A program made the translations under genes and the position numbers. Of a DNA stretch of 64,000 nucleotides, positions 36,901-46,370 are shown piece by piece. The notes beneath the pieces were generated by a model. It saw nothing but the letters and a program-made list of their open reading frames with translations. It did no database searches and was not told the DNA's origin. The stretch spans positions 1,612,001-1,676,000 of the forward strand of contig CAVZIJ010000003.1 in NCBI GenBank assembly GCA_963775335.1, read 5' to 3'. Origin of the DNA: CAVQCX01 sp963775335. GTDB taxonomy: Bacteria > Pseudomonadota > Gammaproteobacteria > Chromatiales > Chromatiaceae. Positions within the stretch are counted from its first letter, which is position 1, and each line of letters begins with the position of its first letter.

Positions 36901-37042
36901 CTCTGGCGAAATGCGGTCATATTGCGGCCCCTGCCTCCGCTGCGAGATCCTTCGCCGGTGTCCCGGTCCCATAAACCGCAACGTGCTCATTCGCGCATAA
37001 GCGCATATACTCACACTCGCCCAGTTCGAGATAGCGAGCACC

Positions 37043-37270
37043 ATGAACAACGTCCGCTGGTCCATTGTCGTCCCCGAAGAAACCGACCGGGCATTGCGCT
37101 CCTTCCTGGCCCAACGAGGGACCAAGAAGGGCGACATCTCACGTTTCGTGGAAGAGGCCGTCCAGTCCCGCCTGTTCGAGCTCACTGTCGAAGGTGTCAA
37201 AGAGCGCAATCGGTCCTATGACCCCATGGAAATCCTCGACGCCATCGATGAGGGCCTGGCTGCGGAGTAG
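37043..37270 (+). CDS. RHH antitoxin of a PIN toxin
   Basis: 75 residues. VRWSIVVPEETDRALRSFLAQRGTKKGDISRFVEEAVQSRLFE is an RHH domain. The tail NRSYDPMEILDAIDEGLAA is typical of antitoxins paired with COG1569-type PIN proteins. Upstream, GCGCATAAGCGCATATA is a possible operator with overlapping TATACT. Confidence 0.85.
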   Translation: MNNVRWSIVVPEETDRALRSFLAQRGTKKGDISRFVEEAVQSRLFELTVEGVKERNRSYDPMEILDAIDEGLAAE

Positions 37271-37275
37271 CCTCG

Positions 37276-37689
37276 GTGCGGGTCGTACTGGATACCGGGA
37301 TACTGATCGCGGCACTCATCACCACCGATACTCCGCCGGCATTGATCTATCAGGCTTGGCGTAAGAAGCGCTTCGAGCTGGTGACCTCCGAGTGGCAGCT
37401 CGACGAGTTTCGCCGGGTTTCGCGCTATCGGAAGTCGCGCCGTTTTCTCAAACCGGCTGAGGCGGGCAACCTGGTCAATGGCCTGCGACACCAGGGTACC
37501 GTCCTCGAAACGCTACCAACCGTGGAGCTGTCGCCCGATCCCGAGGATAACCCGGTGCTGGCCATGGCAGCCGCGAGCCAGGCGCAGTATCTCGTGACAG
37601 GCGACAAAGCTGATCTGCTGGCATTGGGAACGATGGGCGGCACACACATTGTCACGGCACGGCAGTTCATCGCGGCTGTGGGAATCTGA
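37276..37689 (+). CDS. PIN-domain toxin
   Basis: 137 residues from GTG 37276 (VRVVLDTGILIAALITTDTPPALIYQAW). PIN acidic residues in VVLDTGIL, SEWQLDEF, SPDPEDNPVLAMA and LVTGDKADLLAL. A COG1569-type putative toxin; RNase by family. It starts 5 bases after its antitoxin. Confidence 0.9.
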   Translation: MRVVLDTGILIAALITTDTPPALIYQAWRKKRFELVTSEWQLDEFRRVSRYRKSRRFLKPAEAGNLVNGLRHQGTVLETLPTVELSPDPEDNPVLAMAAASQAQYLVTGDKADLLALGTMGGTHIVTARQFIAAVGI

Positions 37690-37727
37690 TACGCAGCGGA
37701 CCAACCCGCCGAGCACCCAGCCTGACT

Positions 37728-40308
37728 ATGGACACTTCTGATCGCGAAAGCGTCCTACGGAAGATTGCCGAGGTCGAAAAGCATCTTTCCATTCTCAGGA
37801 GACAGCAAGAGGACGCCCAAGCAGACCTCCGGTCGCTGAGGGCACACCTCTCAAAAGACGACGATCAAGTCCTACTCCGCCCAACCAACGCCTCCCCTGT
37901 CCCGGGCTCCCCCGCCGCGCCGATGACACCGGAGGAGAAGGTCGCCCTCTTTCTCCGCCTCTTTCGAGGCCGAGACGATGTGTATCCCAAGCTGTGGCAA
38001 AACCAGAAGACCGGTAAAAAGGGATACTCTCCTGCCTGCGCCAACGAGTGGGTGAGGGAAAAACCTTGGTCCGGTGGACCAAGGAAGTTCCCCGAACGAC
38101 CGGACAGGAACGTCCGGGCTGGGGTTGGATGATACCGACCAGCTGCGCCAGGGACGGCATCAGGATATTCTGGGACGGCAACAGATTGTCTGTGAGAAAC
38201 CCCGCGTGAAATGCGGCGAGTGTTCCAATCAAGCCTTTCTGCCCATCACCGTCGACACGGTTCTGGACCATCTCCAGGGACGGCACGTCATCGGTGTCTA
38301 TCCCATGCTCAAGGACGAGACATGCTGGCTTCTCGCGGCGGACTTCGACAAAGAGGCTTGGCGGGAAGATGTCCTGGCGTTCACGGAAACCTGTCGGCAT
38401 GTCGGCGTTCCCTATGCCATCGAACGTTCCCGTTCGGGCAATGGCGCACACGTCTGGTTCTTCTTCGATAGCCCGGTGGCCGCCTCAACCGCCCGGAAGA
38501 TGGGTGGCTATCTGATCACGGAAACCATGGCGAGGCGGCACCAACTCAGCATGGCGTCCTATGACCGACTCTTCCCGAACCAAGACACCTTGCCTACCGG
38601 TGGTTTCGGCAATCTCATTGCGCTGCCGTTACAGCACCACCCCCGGCAGGAAGGCAATACCCTTTTCCTAGATGATGCGCTGGAGCCATTCCGGGATCAA
38701 TGGAGCTTCCTCGCATCCTTGCTCCCCATACCGGCCGACAAGGTTGAACGGATCGCCATGGAGGCCACCGCACATGGCCAGGTGATTGGGCTTCAGATCG
38801 CGGACACCGGAGAGAACGATGTTGAAGCCGGGCCCTGGTTGAGATCACCTTCCAGAAAGGCGAAGCGCACCGAGATCGCAGAGCCCATCCCGCGGAAGGT
38901 TCATGGTGTGCTTTCCCAGCGGCTCTATGTCGAAAGAGCCGGCCTGCCCTCAGCCTTGATCAACCAGATCAAACGGTTGGCCGCGTTTCAAAACCCGGAG
39001 TTCTACAAGAAACAGAACCTCCGGCTCTCGACGGCGCTGACACCACGAGTCATCTTCTGTGCCGAAGATGACGGAGACCACATCAGCCTGCCACGCGGGT
39101 GTCTGGACGATGTGCAGATGTTGCTCCATAACCACGAGAGCCACCTCGACTTGGAAGACCTGAGACAACCTGGTGTCCCTATCGAAGCGACGTTCGTCGG
39201 CGAGCTGACCGATGCCCAGCACCAAGCAGCCAATGCCATCGTCGAGCATGACAACGGCGTGGTCGTGGCGCCACCCGGCTTCGGCAAGACTGTGCTTGGC
39301 ACCTACCTGATCGCCCAGCGCCAGTGCAGCACCCTGGTGCTGGTGCACAGACAACCTCTTCTGGAGCAGTGGCGGTCACAGATAGGGATCTTTCTGGACC
39401 GAGATCCCAGGTCGATCGGCCAGATAGGCGGCGGGAAGCGCATCCTTACCGGACAGATCGATGTCGCCATGATCCAGAGTCTGTCCCGCAAAGACTCGGT
39501 GGACGACCTCGTCGCCGAGTATGGGCAGGTGATCATCGACGAGTGCCACCATCTGCCGGCGCCCTCGTTCGAGCGCGTCCTCTCCGAGGTCAAGGCGCGA
39601 TATGTTCTGGGCCTGACAGCCACCCCGCAGCGCCGGGACGGTCACCAGCCCATTATCCACATGCAGATTGGACCCGTTCGATTCAAAGCCGATCCCCGCA
39701 GCGGGCTCGCACAACGTCCTTTCGATCATCGACTCGTTGTCCGAGAGACCGACTTCGATCCCCCCATACCTTCGTCCAATCTCACCATCCAGGGGCTCTA
39801 CGGCCTGCTGGCTTCAGATGAAGAGCGCAACGACCAGATCATCGACGATGTGCTCATGGCCATGGACCAAGGACGATCTCCCATCCTATTGACCGAACGC
39901 AAAGAGCACCTCGAACAGCTACAGGGCCGCCTGAGGGGCTTCGTTCGGAATATCGTCGTTCTACACGGAGGGCGGTCCGCGAAGGAGCGGCGGGCGATCG
40001 AAGCGCAGCTCGCTTCCATACCTGCGGACGAAGAGCGCCTTCTCCTCGCGACGGGCAGGTACATCGGCGAAGGATTCGATGACGCCAGACTGGATACCCT
40101 GTTTCTCGCTTTACCCGTTTCCTGGAAAGGCACGCTCGTGCAATACGCAGGTCGGTTACACCGGCTGCAGCCTGGCAAACGCGACGTAAGAATCGTGGAC
40201 TACGTCGACCGCAAGGTGCCGATGCTCGCGAGAATGTTTGAAAGACGGCGCGGCGGCTATCGAGCCATGGGGTATCGCGAAGACGACGATGGGACTTTCT
40301 TGGAATAG
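37728..40308 (+). pseudogene. TOTE-type primase-helicase, split by a 130-base structured insertion
   Basis: Frame 1 (37728-38057) has an N-terminal coiled coil and VALFLRLFRGRDDVYPKLWQNQKTGKKGYSPACANEWVR. Frame 2 (from about 38188 to 40308) resumes VCEKPRVKCGECSNQAFLPI. The primase domain has WLLAADFDKEAW (metal Asp), SRSGNGAHVWFFF and RLFPNQDTLPTGGFGNLIALP. The superfamily 2 helicase has GVVVAPPGFGKTVLG, IIDECHHLPA, GLTATPQRRDGH, YIGEGFDD and QYAGRLHR. Homologues known as TOTE conflict-system proteins combine these two domains. All motifs are intact except for the insertion, which breaks the frame. About 815 residues if joined. It could be rescued only if the insertion is removed or bypassed. 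Confidence 0.85.
38058..38187 (+). repeat. Hairpin-rich insertion in the TOTE gene
   Basis: About 127-130 bases between the codons for EWVR and VCEKP. Contains a perfect palindrome CCTTGGTCC-GGT-GGACCAAGG (38064-38084) and CCGGAC-AGGAAC-GTCCGG (38100-38117). Its length is not a multiple of three. Not related to the 75-base T-loop repeats. Probably a small non-autonomous element. Confidence 0.6.
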
Positions 40309-40445
40309 TCCACAAGGCCCGGCGGCGCTTCCACCGCCCGGCGGCGAGGCTCGGGCGCCATTGGCGTGGGTTGGCATAGAGTAGCGCGCCGCGTGGCAGC
40401 TCTCGTCGGCGTCGGCCTTTGCAACTTATTGTTTCAAAAGTAAAT

Positions 40446-40533
40446 TGGCGGAGAGAGATGGATTCGAACCTTCGATATCTACAGGTTTTTCCATGGCTTA
40501 CGACGCCATCATGTCCAGATCGTGTCTACCATT
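40446..40533 (+). repeat. tRNA-Ser-like att repeat R4
   Basis: TGGCGGAGAGAGATGGATTC then GAACCTTCGATATCTACAGG, CCATGGCTTACGACGCCATC and two direct repeats ATGTCCAG and CGTGTCTAC. Uninterrupted. It lies 100 bases upstream of a DUF1778/GNAT operon. Confidence 0.6.
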
Positions 40534-40586
40534 TTCCGACAATGAGCAGGAACACAGGGCGTCCCGCCCCGTATCGGCCTGGCATT

Positions 40587-40605
40587 GTACGCACGATTGG
40601 CGTAC
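40587..40605 (+). promoter_or_regulatory. Palindromic operator of the second DUF1778/GNAT module
   Basis: GTACGC (40587-40592) and GCGTAC (40600-40605), perfect inverted 6-mers with a 7-base spacer, 28 bases before the antitoxin start. Likely antitoxin-binding site. Confidence 0.5.
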
Positions 40606-40633
40606 GCTCTCGTCGTTGATTGGAGGTATGCCA

Positions 40634-40918
40634 ATGGCCAACGCAGACATCGTCAAGCAAGAGCGCATGCACATCCGCGTCGATACCCTGTCCAAGAAAA
40701 AGCTGGAGCGTGCTGCCGCCTATGCACACAAGAGCCTGTCGGAATTCGTGCTCGGCCATGCGCTGCATGCAGCCGACGAGGTAATCCAGGAGCACGAGAC
40801 TCTTACGCTGAACGATGTCGATTGGCAGGTGTTTCTGGACGCCCTCGAAAATCCCCCCCAGCCTAGCGCCAAACTCAAGCGGGCCTGCGCCGAACATAAG
40901 AAACGCGTCCAACGGTAA
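40634..40918 (+). CDS. DUF1778 antitoxin (TacA-like)
   Basis: 94 residues: RMHIRVDTLSKKKLERAAAYAHKSLSEFVLGHALHAADEVIQEHE (RHH) and LTLNDVDWQVFLDALENPPQP (toxin-binding). ATG 40634 was chosen since GGAGG at 40622-40626 is correctly spaced for it; the ATG at 40628 is too close. Confidence 0.92.
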   Translation: MANADIVKQERMHIRVDTLSKKKLERAAAYAHKSLSEFVLGHALHAADEVIQEHETLTLNDVDWQVFLDALENPPQPSAKLKRACAEHKKRVQR

Positions 40919-40931
40919 GGGGACTATCCGC

Positions 40932-41438
40932 TTGGAGCTCATCATCGCTCCGCTCGGCAGACAGCACGACCGAAAATCCTTCGACTGCGGCGAGCCCTCC
41001 CTAAACCAATACCTCAACCAGTATGCGAGTCAAAACATCAGGCGACGGGTCAACCGGGTATTCGTCGCCTCGTCTCCCGATGCTCCACGGTGGGCGATCG
41101 GCTACTACAGTCTCAGCGCTGGGGGCCTGGATGCCACTGCGCTCCCGGAGGCTTTCCGACGGCGGCTGCCCAGATATCCCGGCCCCGTGGTCCTCCTGGG
41201 ACGGCTTGCCGTTGCCGAATCTCACCAGCGTATGGGGATTGGCTCCATCCTGCTCGCCGATGCCCTACAGCGCATCGGCCAGGCCAGCCAGGTGATGGCG
41301 GTCTACGCCGTCGTCGTCGAAGCACAGAATGACCGGGTGGCAGAGCTCTACCGGCAATTCGGCTTCATCCCCCTGCCCAGCCAACCGCTCAAGCTTTTCT
41401 TGCCTATGGAGTGCATTGCCACGCTCTTCGATGAATAA
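40932..41438 (+). CDS. GNAT acetyltransferase toxin (TacT-like)
   Basis: 168 residues. The TTG at 40932 (LELIIAPLGRQHDRKSFDCGEPSLNQYLNQY) was chosen: it follows AAGGGGAC and is where family homology begins, 13 bases after the antitoxin stop. Motifs: ESHQRMGIGSILLADAL (acetyl-CoA) and VAELYRQFGFIPLPSQPLKLFLPM. A rare TTG start could keep toxin output below antitoxin output. Confidence 0.9.
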   Translation: MELIIAPLGRQHDRKSFDCGEPSLNQYLNQYASQNIRRRVNRVFVASSPDAPRWAIGYYSLSAGGLDATALPEAFRRRLPRYPGPVVLLGRLAVAESHQRMGIGSILLADALQRIGQASQVMAVYAVVVEAQNDRVAELYRQFGFIPLPSQPLKLFLPMECIATLFDE

Positions 41439-41668
41439 TCCCTCTATTTGAGCAGATCTTCATGAACAGTCTCTGTCCCGATGGCTTAAGTGGATAATTC
41501 CCAGATGCACAAATATAACTCGTTGATAACTCAACACCGCCGGCTGCAGGTCCGCTGCGCCGGGCTCGATACCGCGATACAGGACTTCATGGTCAAGCTC
41601 CTCGACTGCGATCTGTCTGGCGACGGTGGCGTGAATAGCACCGGCACCAGAAGTGGAGGGCAAGACCG

Positions 41669-43030
41669 ATGACCCGAAAGAGACGCCCGCAGGGCGACCC
41701 CATCGAGCGGGAGATCGAGCTGGTACTGAATCCGGGCGCCTTCATTCCCGACCGCACCTGTTTCTCGTTCGTGAGTGATCTCGAGGAGGTCGCCACCAAG
41801 ATTTCCGAGCTGGTCGGCAGCGACCCTGCACGCGCCGTCACTTTGTACGAGACCTTCCTCGCGGCGTGCTACGTGAAGATCGAGGAGGTCGACGATTCCA
41901 GCGGCAGCTTCGGCCAGTTCGTCGACGATCTCTATTGCGAGTGGATCAAGGCGCGCCAGGCTGAAGGAGCCGATCCCGAGGAGACCGCCTCGCGCTTGCT
42001 GACCTGGATGGACCAGGACGATTACGGCTTCTGCTACCGGCTCGAGATGGACACGGTGAAGGTCTTCAACAAGGCCAACCTCGCAGCTTTCGTGAAGCTG
42101 GTCCGCACGCGATTCGACACCGCGGAACAGAGGACAGCGAAGACGGATGGCAAGCTCCGGGAGCGTCCCGACTACATCCGTCGCCGCTGGGGCGAGGTCC
42201 TGCGCACGATCTATGCGGCCCAAAAGGACGTCGCGGCCTACGTGGCGCTCGCCGAGGAGACCAGCCTCACGGCGACGGACTGCCATGCCATTGCCAAGCT
42301 GCTCGTTTCCAAGCGCAAGCCCGAGGAGGCCCTCTCCTGGGTGGAACGTGGCTTCGAGGTCGACAAGCAGACCCCGCACGGCTCGATGGCCAGCCACGAT
42401 CTCGCTAAGCTCAAGCGCGACCTTCTGACCAAGCTCGGTCGGGGTGACCAAGCACTCGACGCGGCCTGGTCGGACTATCGCGAGCACCCGAGCACCGACA
42501 CCTACGACGACCTCATGAAGTACGTGCCCAAAGGCCAGCGCAAGGAGTGGCACGAGAAGGCCATCCAGGCGGCGATGGGCGCCGACCTCCACTCCGTCAT
42601 GGAACTGCTCCTCAAGACCAAGGAGCTGGACCGGCTTGCCGAGCTCGTGCGTCGGACCAAGGACGATGACCTCGAGGATATGAGCCATTACGCCACCGAG
42701 CCCGCGGCCAAGAAGCTCGAGAAGCCCCATCCCGATCTGGCAGCCCGGCTCTGGCGGGCCCAAGGACTGCGCATCGTCAACGCCAAGAAGAGCAAGTATT
42801 ACGACGCCGCGATCTCCAACTTCGAACGCGCCAAGCGCTGTTTCGAGCGTGCCGGCCTCGAAGACGAATGGACCAAGACCGTGCGCCAGGTTCGCGCTGA
42901 TCACAATCGCAAAAGCAGCTTCATGCCGGGGTTCGAACGCCTGGTCGAGGGCATGGGGCCGAGTGACGAGCCTTCGTTCCTGGATCGCGCCAAGGCACGC
43001 TGGCGCACGAAAGAGCGGAGTACCCGATGA
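41669..43030 (+). CDS. DUF6880-type helical-repeat protein
   Basis: 453 residues, alpha-helical throughout. DRTCFSFVSDLEEVATKISELVGSDPARAVTLYETFLAACYVKIEEVDDSSGSFG and SNFERAKRCFERAGLEDEWTKTVRQVRADHNRKSSFMPGFERLV are typical of this family, seen elsewhere at the C-terminus of SWIM zinc-finger proteins. Here no SWIM domain precedes it, only 200 bases of non-coding DNA. ATG 41669 follows GGAGG. Overlaps the next gene by 4 bases. Unknown function. Confidence 0.75.
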   Translation: MTRKRRPQGDPIEREIELVLNPGAFIPDRTCFSFVSDLEEVATKISELVGSDPARAVTLYETFLAACYVKIEEVDDSSGSFGQFVDDLYCEWIKARQAEGADPEETASRLLTWMDQDDYGFCYRLEMDTVKVFNKANLAAFVKLVRTRFDTAEQRTAKTDGKLRERPDYIRRRWGEVLRTIYAAQKDVAAYVALAEETSLTATDCHAIAKLLVSKRKPEEALSWVERGFEVDKQTPHGSMASHDLAKLKRDLLTKLGRGDQALDAAWSDYREHPSTDTYDDLMKYVPKGQRKEWHEKAIQAAMGADLHSVMELLLKTKELDRLAELVRRTKDDDLEDMSHYATEPAAKKLEKPHPDLAARLWRAQGLRIVNAKKSKYYDAAISNFERAKRCFERAGLEDEWTKTVRQVRADHNRKSSFMPGFERLVEGMGPSDEPSFLDRAKARWRTKERSTR

Positions 43031-44256
43031 AGAAAAGAAGCGACGGCATGACAGCGGAAGATCTGGACAGATTGATCGAAGAGATCATCACCGACGCCTT
43101 CGGAGATGATGAGCAGCTCCGGGCTTTCCGCTCCGCGCTCGAGGACGGCATCGAGCTGCCCCGCGACGCGTTCGTCATCGGTGAGCCGGTCTCGGTGGTC
43201 GAGTTTGACTACGACGGTAACCTGCGGCGCGGGCTCGTGGCCCGATGCACACGGGAAGACGGCTCGGCGCATGTGGTCTCTGCGTCCGAGGTCGTGCTCG
43301 CGGAGCAATCGAGCGGCGGTCATCTCATTGCGGCCTACCGCAAATGGTCTGGACGCGATCCCTGGCCGAAGCAAGCGGTCCCTCCCCCTCGACGACAACG
43401 CCAGCACAAGGTTGCTGCCACAGACCTCGATTTAAGCGGCCCGATCGAGCTCGTCGTCCTATCCGCGAAGGAGAAGGCCGCCCGGGGCCGCCTCGTGGGC
43501 AGCGATCGGGTCATTACGCTGCGCGCGAGCCGGCTGTGGGACATCGTGCCGGGCGAGATCGCGGTGGTGAAGTCCCACAAGCAGTGGACCTACGCAGGGC
43601 ACCCCTATCTCTCCGGCGAGATCGAGTCGTCGCGCCTGGACATCGACGCCTTGGGGCTGGTTCCGTTGAAGCTCGAGGATCAGGGACTCTGGACACCCGA
43701 AGAGCACTACTGGGGAGGGACCGACGAACCGATCGAGGAGTGGGCCAAGCCCATCATCGCTCGCGGTCCGAGGCAATCGTTCGAGATGGAGCAAGTCGTG
43801 CCGGGCCGAGACCCGGGCGATTTCGACTCCGATCCGATCTGCGGGTCCAATGACCTGAAGGACGCGGGCAACCCCGTAGCCGCCAGGCAGATCCTGATGG
43901 AGCTGTGCCAGGCGGATCTGCGCTGCCTCGATGCCCACGCACATCTCGGCAACTTCGTCTTTGATAGCTGCGCCGAGGTAGCGATACGCCACTACGAGGT
44001 GGGCGTGCGCATCGGTGAGCTCTCCCTCGGACCGGACTTCGACGGCCTCTTGCGCTGGGGGCACATCGACAACCGGCCATTCTTGCGCTGCATGCACGGG
44101 CTCGGCTTGTGCCTGTGGCGGCTCAAGCGGTTCGAGCAAGCAGAACGCGTCTTCGAACGAATGCTCTGGCTCAACCCGTCGGACAATCAGGGTGTGCGTT
44201 TCCTGATCGATGACGTGCGCGCCAGGACCGTATGGGAGGACCGCGAAGGAAAATGA
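43027..44256 (+). CDS. Partner of the DUF6880-type gene, with C-terminal TPR region
   Basis: 409 residues. N-terminal domain with FVIGEPVSVVEFDYDGNLRRGLVARCTR, a middle region with IELVVLSAKEKAARGRLVG and DIVPGEIAVVKSHKQWTYAGHPYLSGEI, then tetratricopeptide-like helices ending HGLGLCLWRLKRFEQAERVFERMLWLNPSDNQGVRFLI. Often annotated only as cytoplasmic protein. ATGA overlap with the upstream gene implies coupled translation. The function is unknown. Confidence 0.7.
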   Translation: MKKRSDGMTAEDLDRLIEEIITDAFGDDEQLRAFRSALEDGIELPRDAFVIGEPVSVVEFDYDGNLRRGLVARCTREDGSAHVVSASEVVLAEQSSGGHLIAAYRKWSGRDPWPKQAVPPPRRQRQHKVAATDLDLSGPIELVVLSAKEKAARGRLVGSDRVITLRASRLWDIVPGEIAVVKSHKQWTYAGHPYLSGEIESSRLDIDALGLVPLKLEDQGLWTPEEHYWGGTDEPIEEWAKPIIARGPRQSFEMEQVVPGRDPGDFDSDPICGSNDLKDAGNPVAARQILMELCQADLRCLDAHAHLGNFVFDSCAEVAIRHYEVGVRIGELSLGPDFDGLLRWGHIDNRPFLRCMHGLGLCLWRLKRFEQAERVFERMLWLNPSDNQGVRFLIDDVRARTVWEDREGK

Positions 44257-44689
44257 TCTCGGCAAAGGGCATGCAAGAACGAAACAAGAAAAACCGCCGG
44301 CAGGATTAGCCTGCGAGTGCGATGGAGACGAAATGAAACGATATCACCCCGACGGGAGGATCCCAACGCTCGAGGTCGCTCTCACCGAAAACATGAACGC
44401 TGACGACTTGCCCCCCCGCGCGCTGTCCCGTCAGCTATTTTCCATCCCGTTACCATACCCCTTCGGGGCCCACCCTCGTTTCCCGCGCCCTTACCATTTC
44501 ATCAGATTGACGCGGGTTTTGGCCCCCGTTCACAACGCTTCGTCCGGGGGGCTGCACTCGATCCAAGGAAGGCGGCGCGAATCGTGTCTAACCGAGCGTA
44601 AAAACAGAACCGAGTGGCGGGGGAGAGAATATGTAAATCGTTGATCGCGCGAGATTCCCTCTCGCACCGCCCGGACCGTACCGAGGGTT
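44257..44689. other. Intergenic region ending in a tRNA-Ser-flank duplicate
   Basis: About 430 bases with no convincing gene. Its end, CGCCCGGACCGTACCGAGGG to 44689, is the same as the sequence downstream of tRNA-Ser at 51602-51622. The following IS66 copy B interrupts that duplicate. Confidence 0.5.
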
Positions 44690-44710
44690 CTTTAGCGGTA
44701 ACTTCTCAAT

Positions 44711-46359
44711 CTGAAGTTTTGTACTTTCTCAGTGTCGCAATTATCGACCGTCGGGAATGCGCGTGAAACAGTCGCGGTGACGTAGCGCGTCGGGATTTCT
44801 TCATCTTCAGAACGTTAGTATATTATTGACTACAGGATGGTCGCCATATTAGTGCATGCTTATAGATGATCAGCCGCCCGCAGAACGCGCTGACAGCCGC
44901 ATAATTGCGAGAAAAAACAGTCGCTTAAACGTGAATAGGGGCTCGATTCGAGGTATAATCAAGGTTGCACAAGCCAATGATTTACCAACAAAAAGAGCCC
45001 CTACTCGATGCCTATCTTACGCACTCTCGCCAACGATTTCCAAGCCCTGTTTCCGGCCAACGACAAGGGTCAGGAGCGCTTTCGCTGGCTCATCCTGACA
45101 TTGCAAGCGATCGTCGTGCCGATCACCGCCTCGCGCACCTCCAACTTGTTGCGGGCCATCGAGACACTGTTCGGTGTGAGTATCGCCGAGTGGCGCTACT
45201 ACACCTTCATGGCTTCAGTGAAGCTGCCCTGGGAGCGGCTGTGGAATCTGCTCTGGCGGCGTATCCCCAGCCCGTTGAGCGATGGGCGTCTGCTGCTGGC
45301 GCTTGATGATTCCATCAACCCGAAGACCGGCAAACACATCTTCGGCTGCCAGCGTACCTTCGATCATGCGGCCAAGACCAACCAGACGCGCTATCCGTGG
45401 GCGCAGACCATCCTCACCGTGGGGCTGCTCAAGAAAATCCACGGGCGCTGGGCCTGCTTGCCGCTGGCCTTCGCTTTTTATCTGCGCCGCAAGAGCTTGG
45501 AGGGCGCCGATCTGAAACTGCGCCGCCAGTCGCTGGTCTTTCGCAGCAAGTTCGAGCAGGCCGTGCGGCTGATCGCACAGCTTGGCAGTGTCTTCAAGAA
45601 CGCGCCGATGCTGATCGCCACTGACAGCTGGTTCGGCAACAACGGACTGTTCAAGCCGTTGCGAGAGCAGCTCGGTACGCGCGCCCATCTGCTCTCGCGG
45701 TTGCGGGTCAACTCCGCTCTCTACGCACTCCCCGAACCAGCGAAGAAGGGTAGCGGCGGAAGACCCAGGAAATATGGCAATCGTCTCGGTAACGCGACAC
45801 AGTTGGCCGATGCGATGCGCAAGCATGCCAGCACCTATACGCTGCATGTGTACGGGGACCTGCGCGAGGTCGTGGCCGCCCAGCGTATCGTGATGCTCAA
45901 GACCTTGCGCTGCCGTGTGCGTGTCGTCTGGGTCTACCGCAAGAGCCAATGGGTTGCGCTGCTGACCACGGACCTTGATCTCAGCGTCGAGCAGATCATC
46001 GAATACTACTCGGCGCGGTGGAAAATCGAAGCGGGGTTCCGCGAGATCAAACAAGAGATCGGCAGCACCGAGACTCAGACGCGCAAACCCGAGTCGGTTA
46101 CCAATCACCTGCATTTCTGCATGGCAGCCACCACCATCACCTGGATCTACGCCGAGCACTTGCCTCAAGCCCCGGCGCGGCGCTACGCTTCGCAAAAGAC
46201 CACCGAGTTTGCCTTCGGGGACGCACGAAGGTCCCTCGCCAAACACCTGGCCAACGAGGGTTTTGGTATCAATTGCCAGAATTCGCGCAAACCGGATCGA
46301 AATCCTTTGATCTCAACTATCATGCGCCTCGTCGCGTGAGGAAAAACAAGAAACTTCAG
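44711..46359 (+). mobile_element. IS4-like insertion sequence nested in IS66 copy B
   Basis: Ends CTGAAGTTTTG (from 44711) and CAAGAAACTTCAG (to 46359) form an inverted repeat. An 8-base duplication TTCTCAAT (44703-44710 and 46360-46367) is present within the IS66 terminal repeat. This makes the insertion order certain: IS66 first, then this one. Confidence 0.93.
45008..46339 (+). CDS. IS4-superfamily transposase
   Basis: 443 residues. DDE residues in LLALDDSINPKTGKHIFG and MLIATDSWFGNNGLF. The IS4 signature Y-x2-R-x3-E-x6-K is exact in YSARWKIEAGFREIK. The N-terminus MPILRTLANDFQALF resembles IS701/IS4-group proteins; I am unsure of the subgroup. Frame intact. Confidence 0.88.
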   Translation: MPILRTLANDFQALFPANDKGQERFRWLILTLQAIVVPITASRTSNLLRAIETLFGVSIAEWRYYTFMASVKLPWERLWNLLWRRIPSPLSDGRLLLALDDSINPKTGKHIFGCQRTFDHAAKTNQTRYPWAQTILTVGLLKKIHGRWACLPLAFAFYLRRKSLEGADLKLRRQSLVFRSKFEQAVRLIAQLGSVFKNAPMLIATDSWFGNNGLFKPLREQLGTRAHLLSRLRVNSALYALPEPAKKGSGGRPRKYGNRLGNATQLADAMRKHASTYTLHVYGDLREVVAAQRIVMLKTLRCRVRVVWVYRKSQWVALLTTDLDLSVEQIIEYYSARWKIEAGFREIKQEIGSTETQTRKPESVTNHLHFCMAATTITWIYAEHLPQAPARRYASQKTTEFAFGDARRSLAKHLANEGFGINCQNSRKPDRNPLISTIMRLVA

Positions 46360-46370
46360 TTCTCAATAAG

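Noticed and set aside
44210..44644. ORF and a small ATGAAACG frame at 44334 after the DUF6880 pair
   Set aside because: No protein-like composition or conservation that I can recognise; the stretch is better treated as intergenic.
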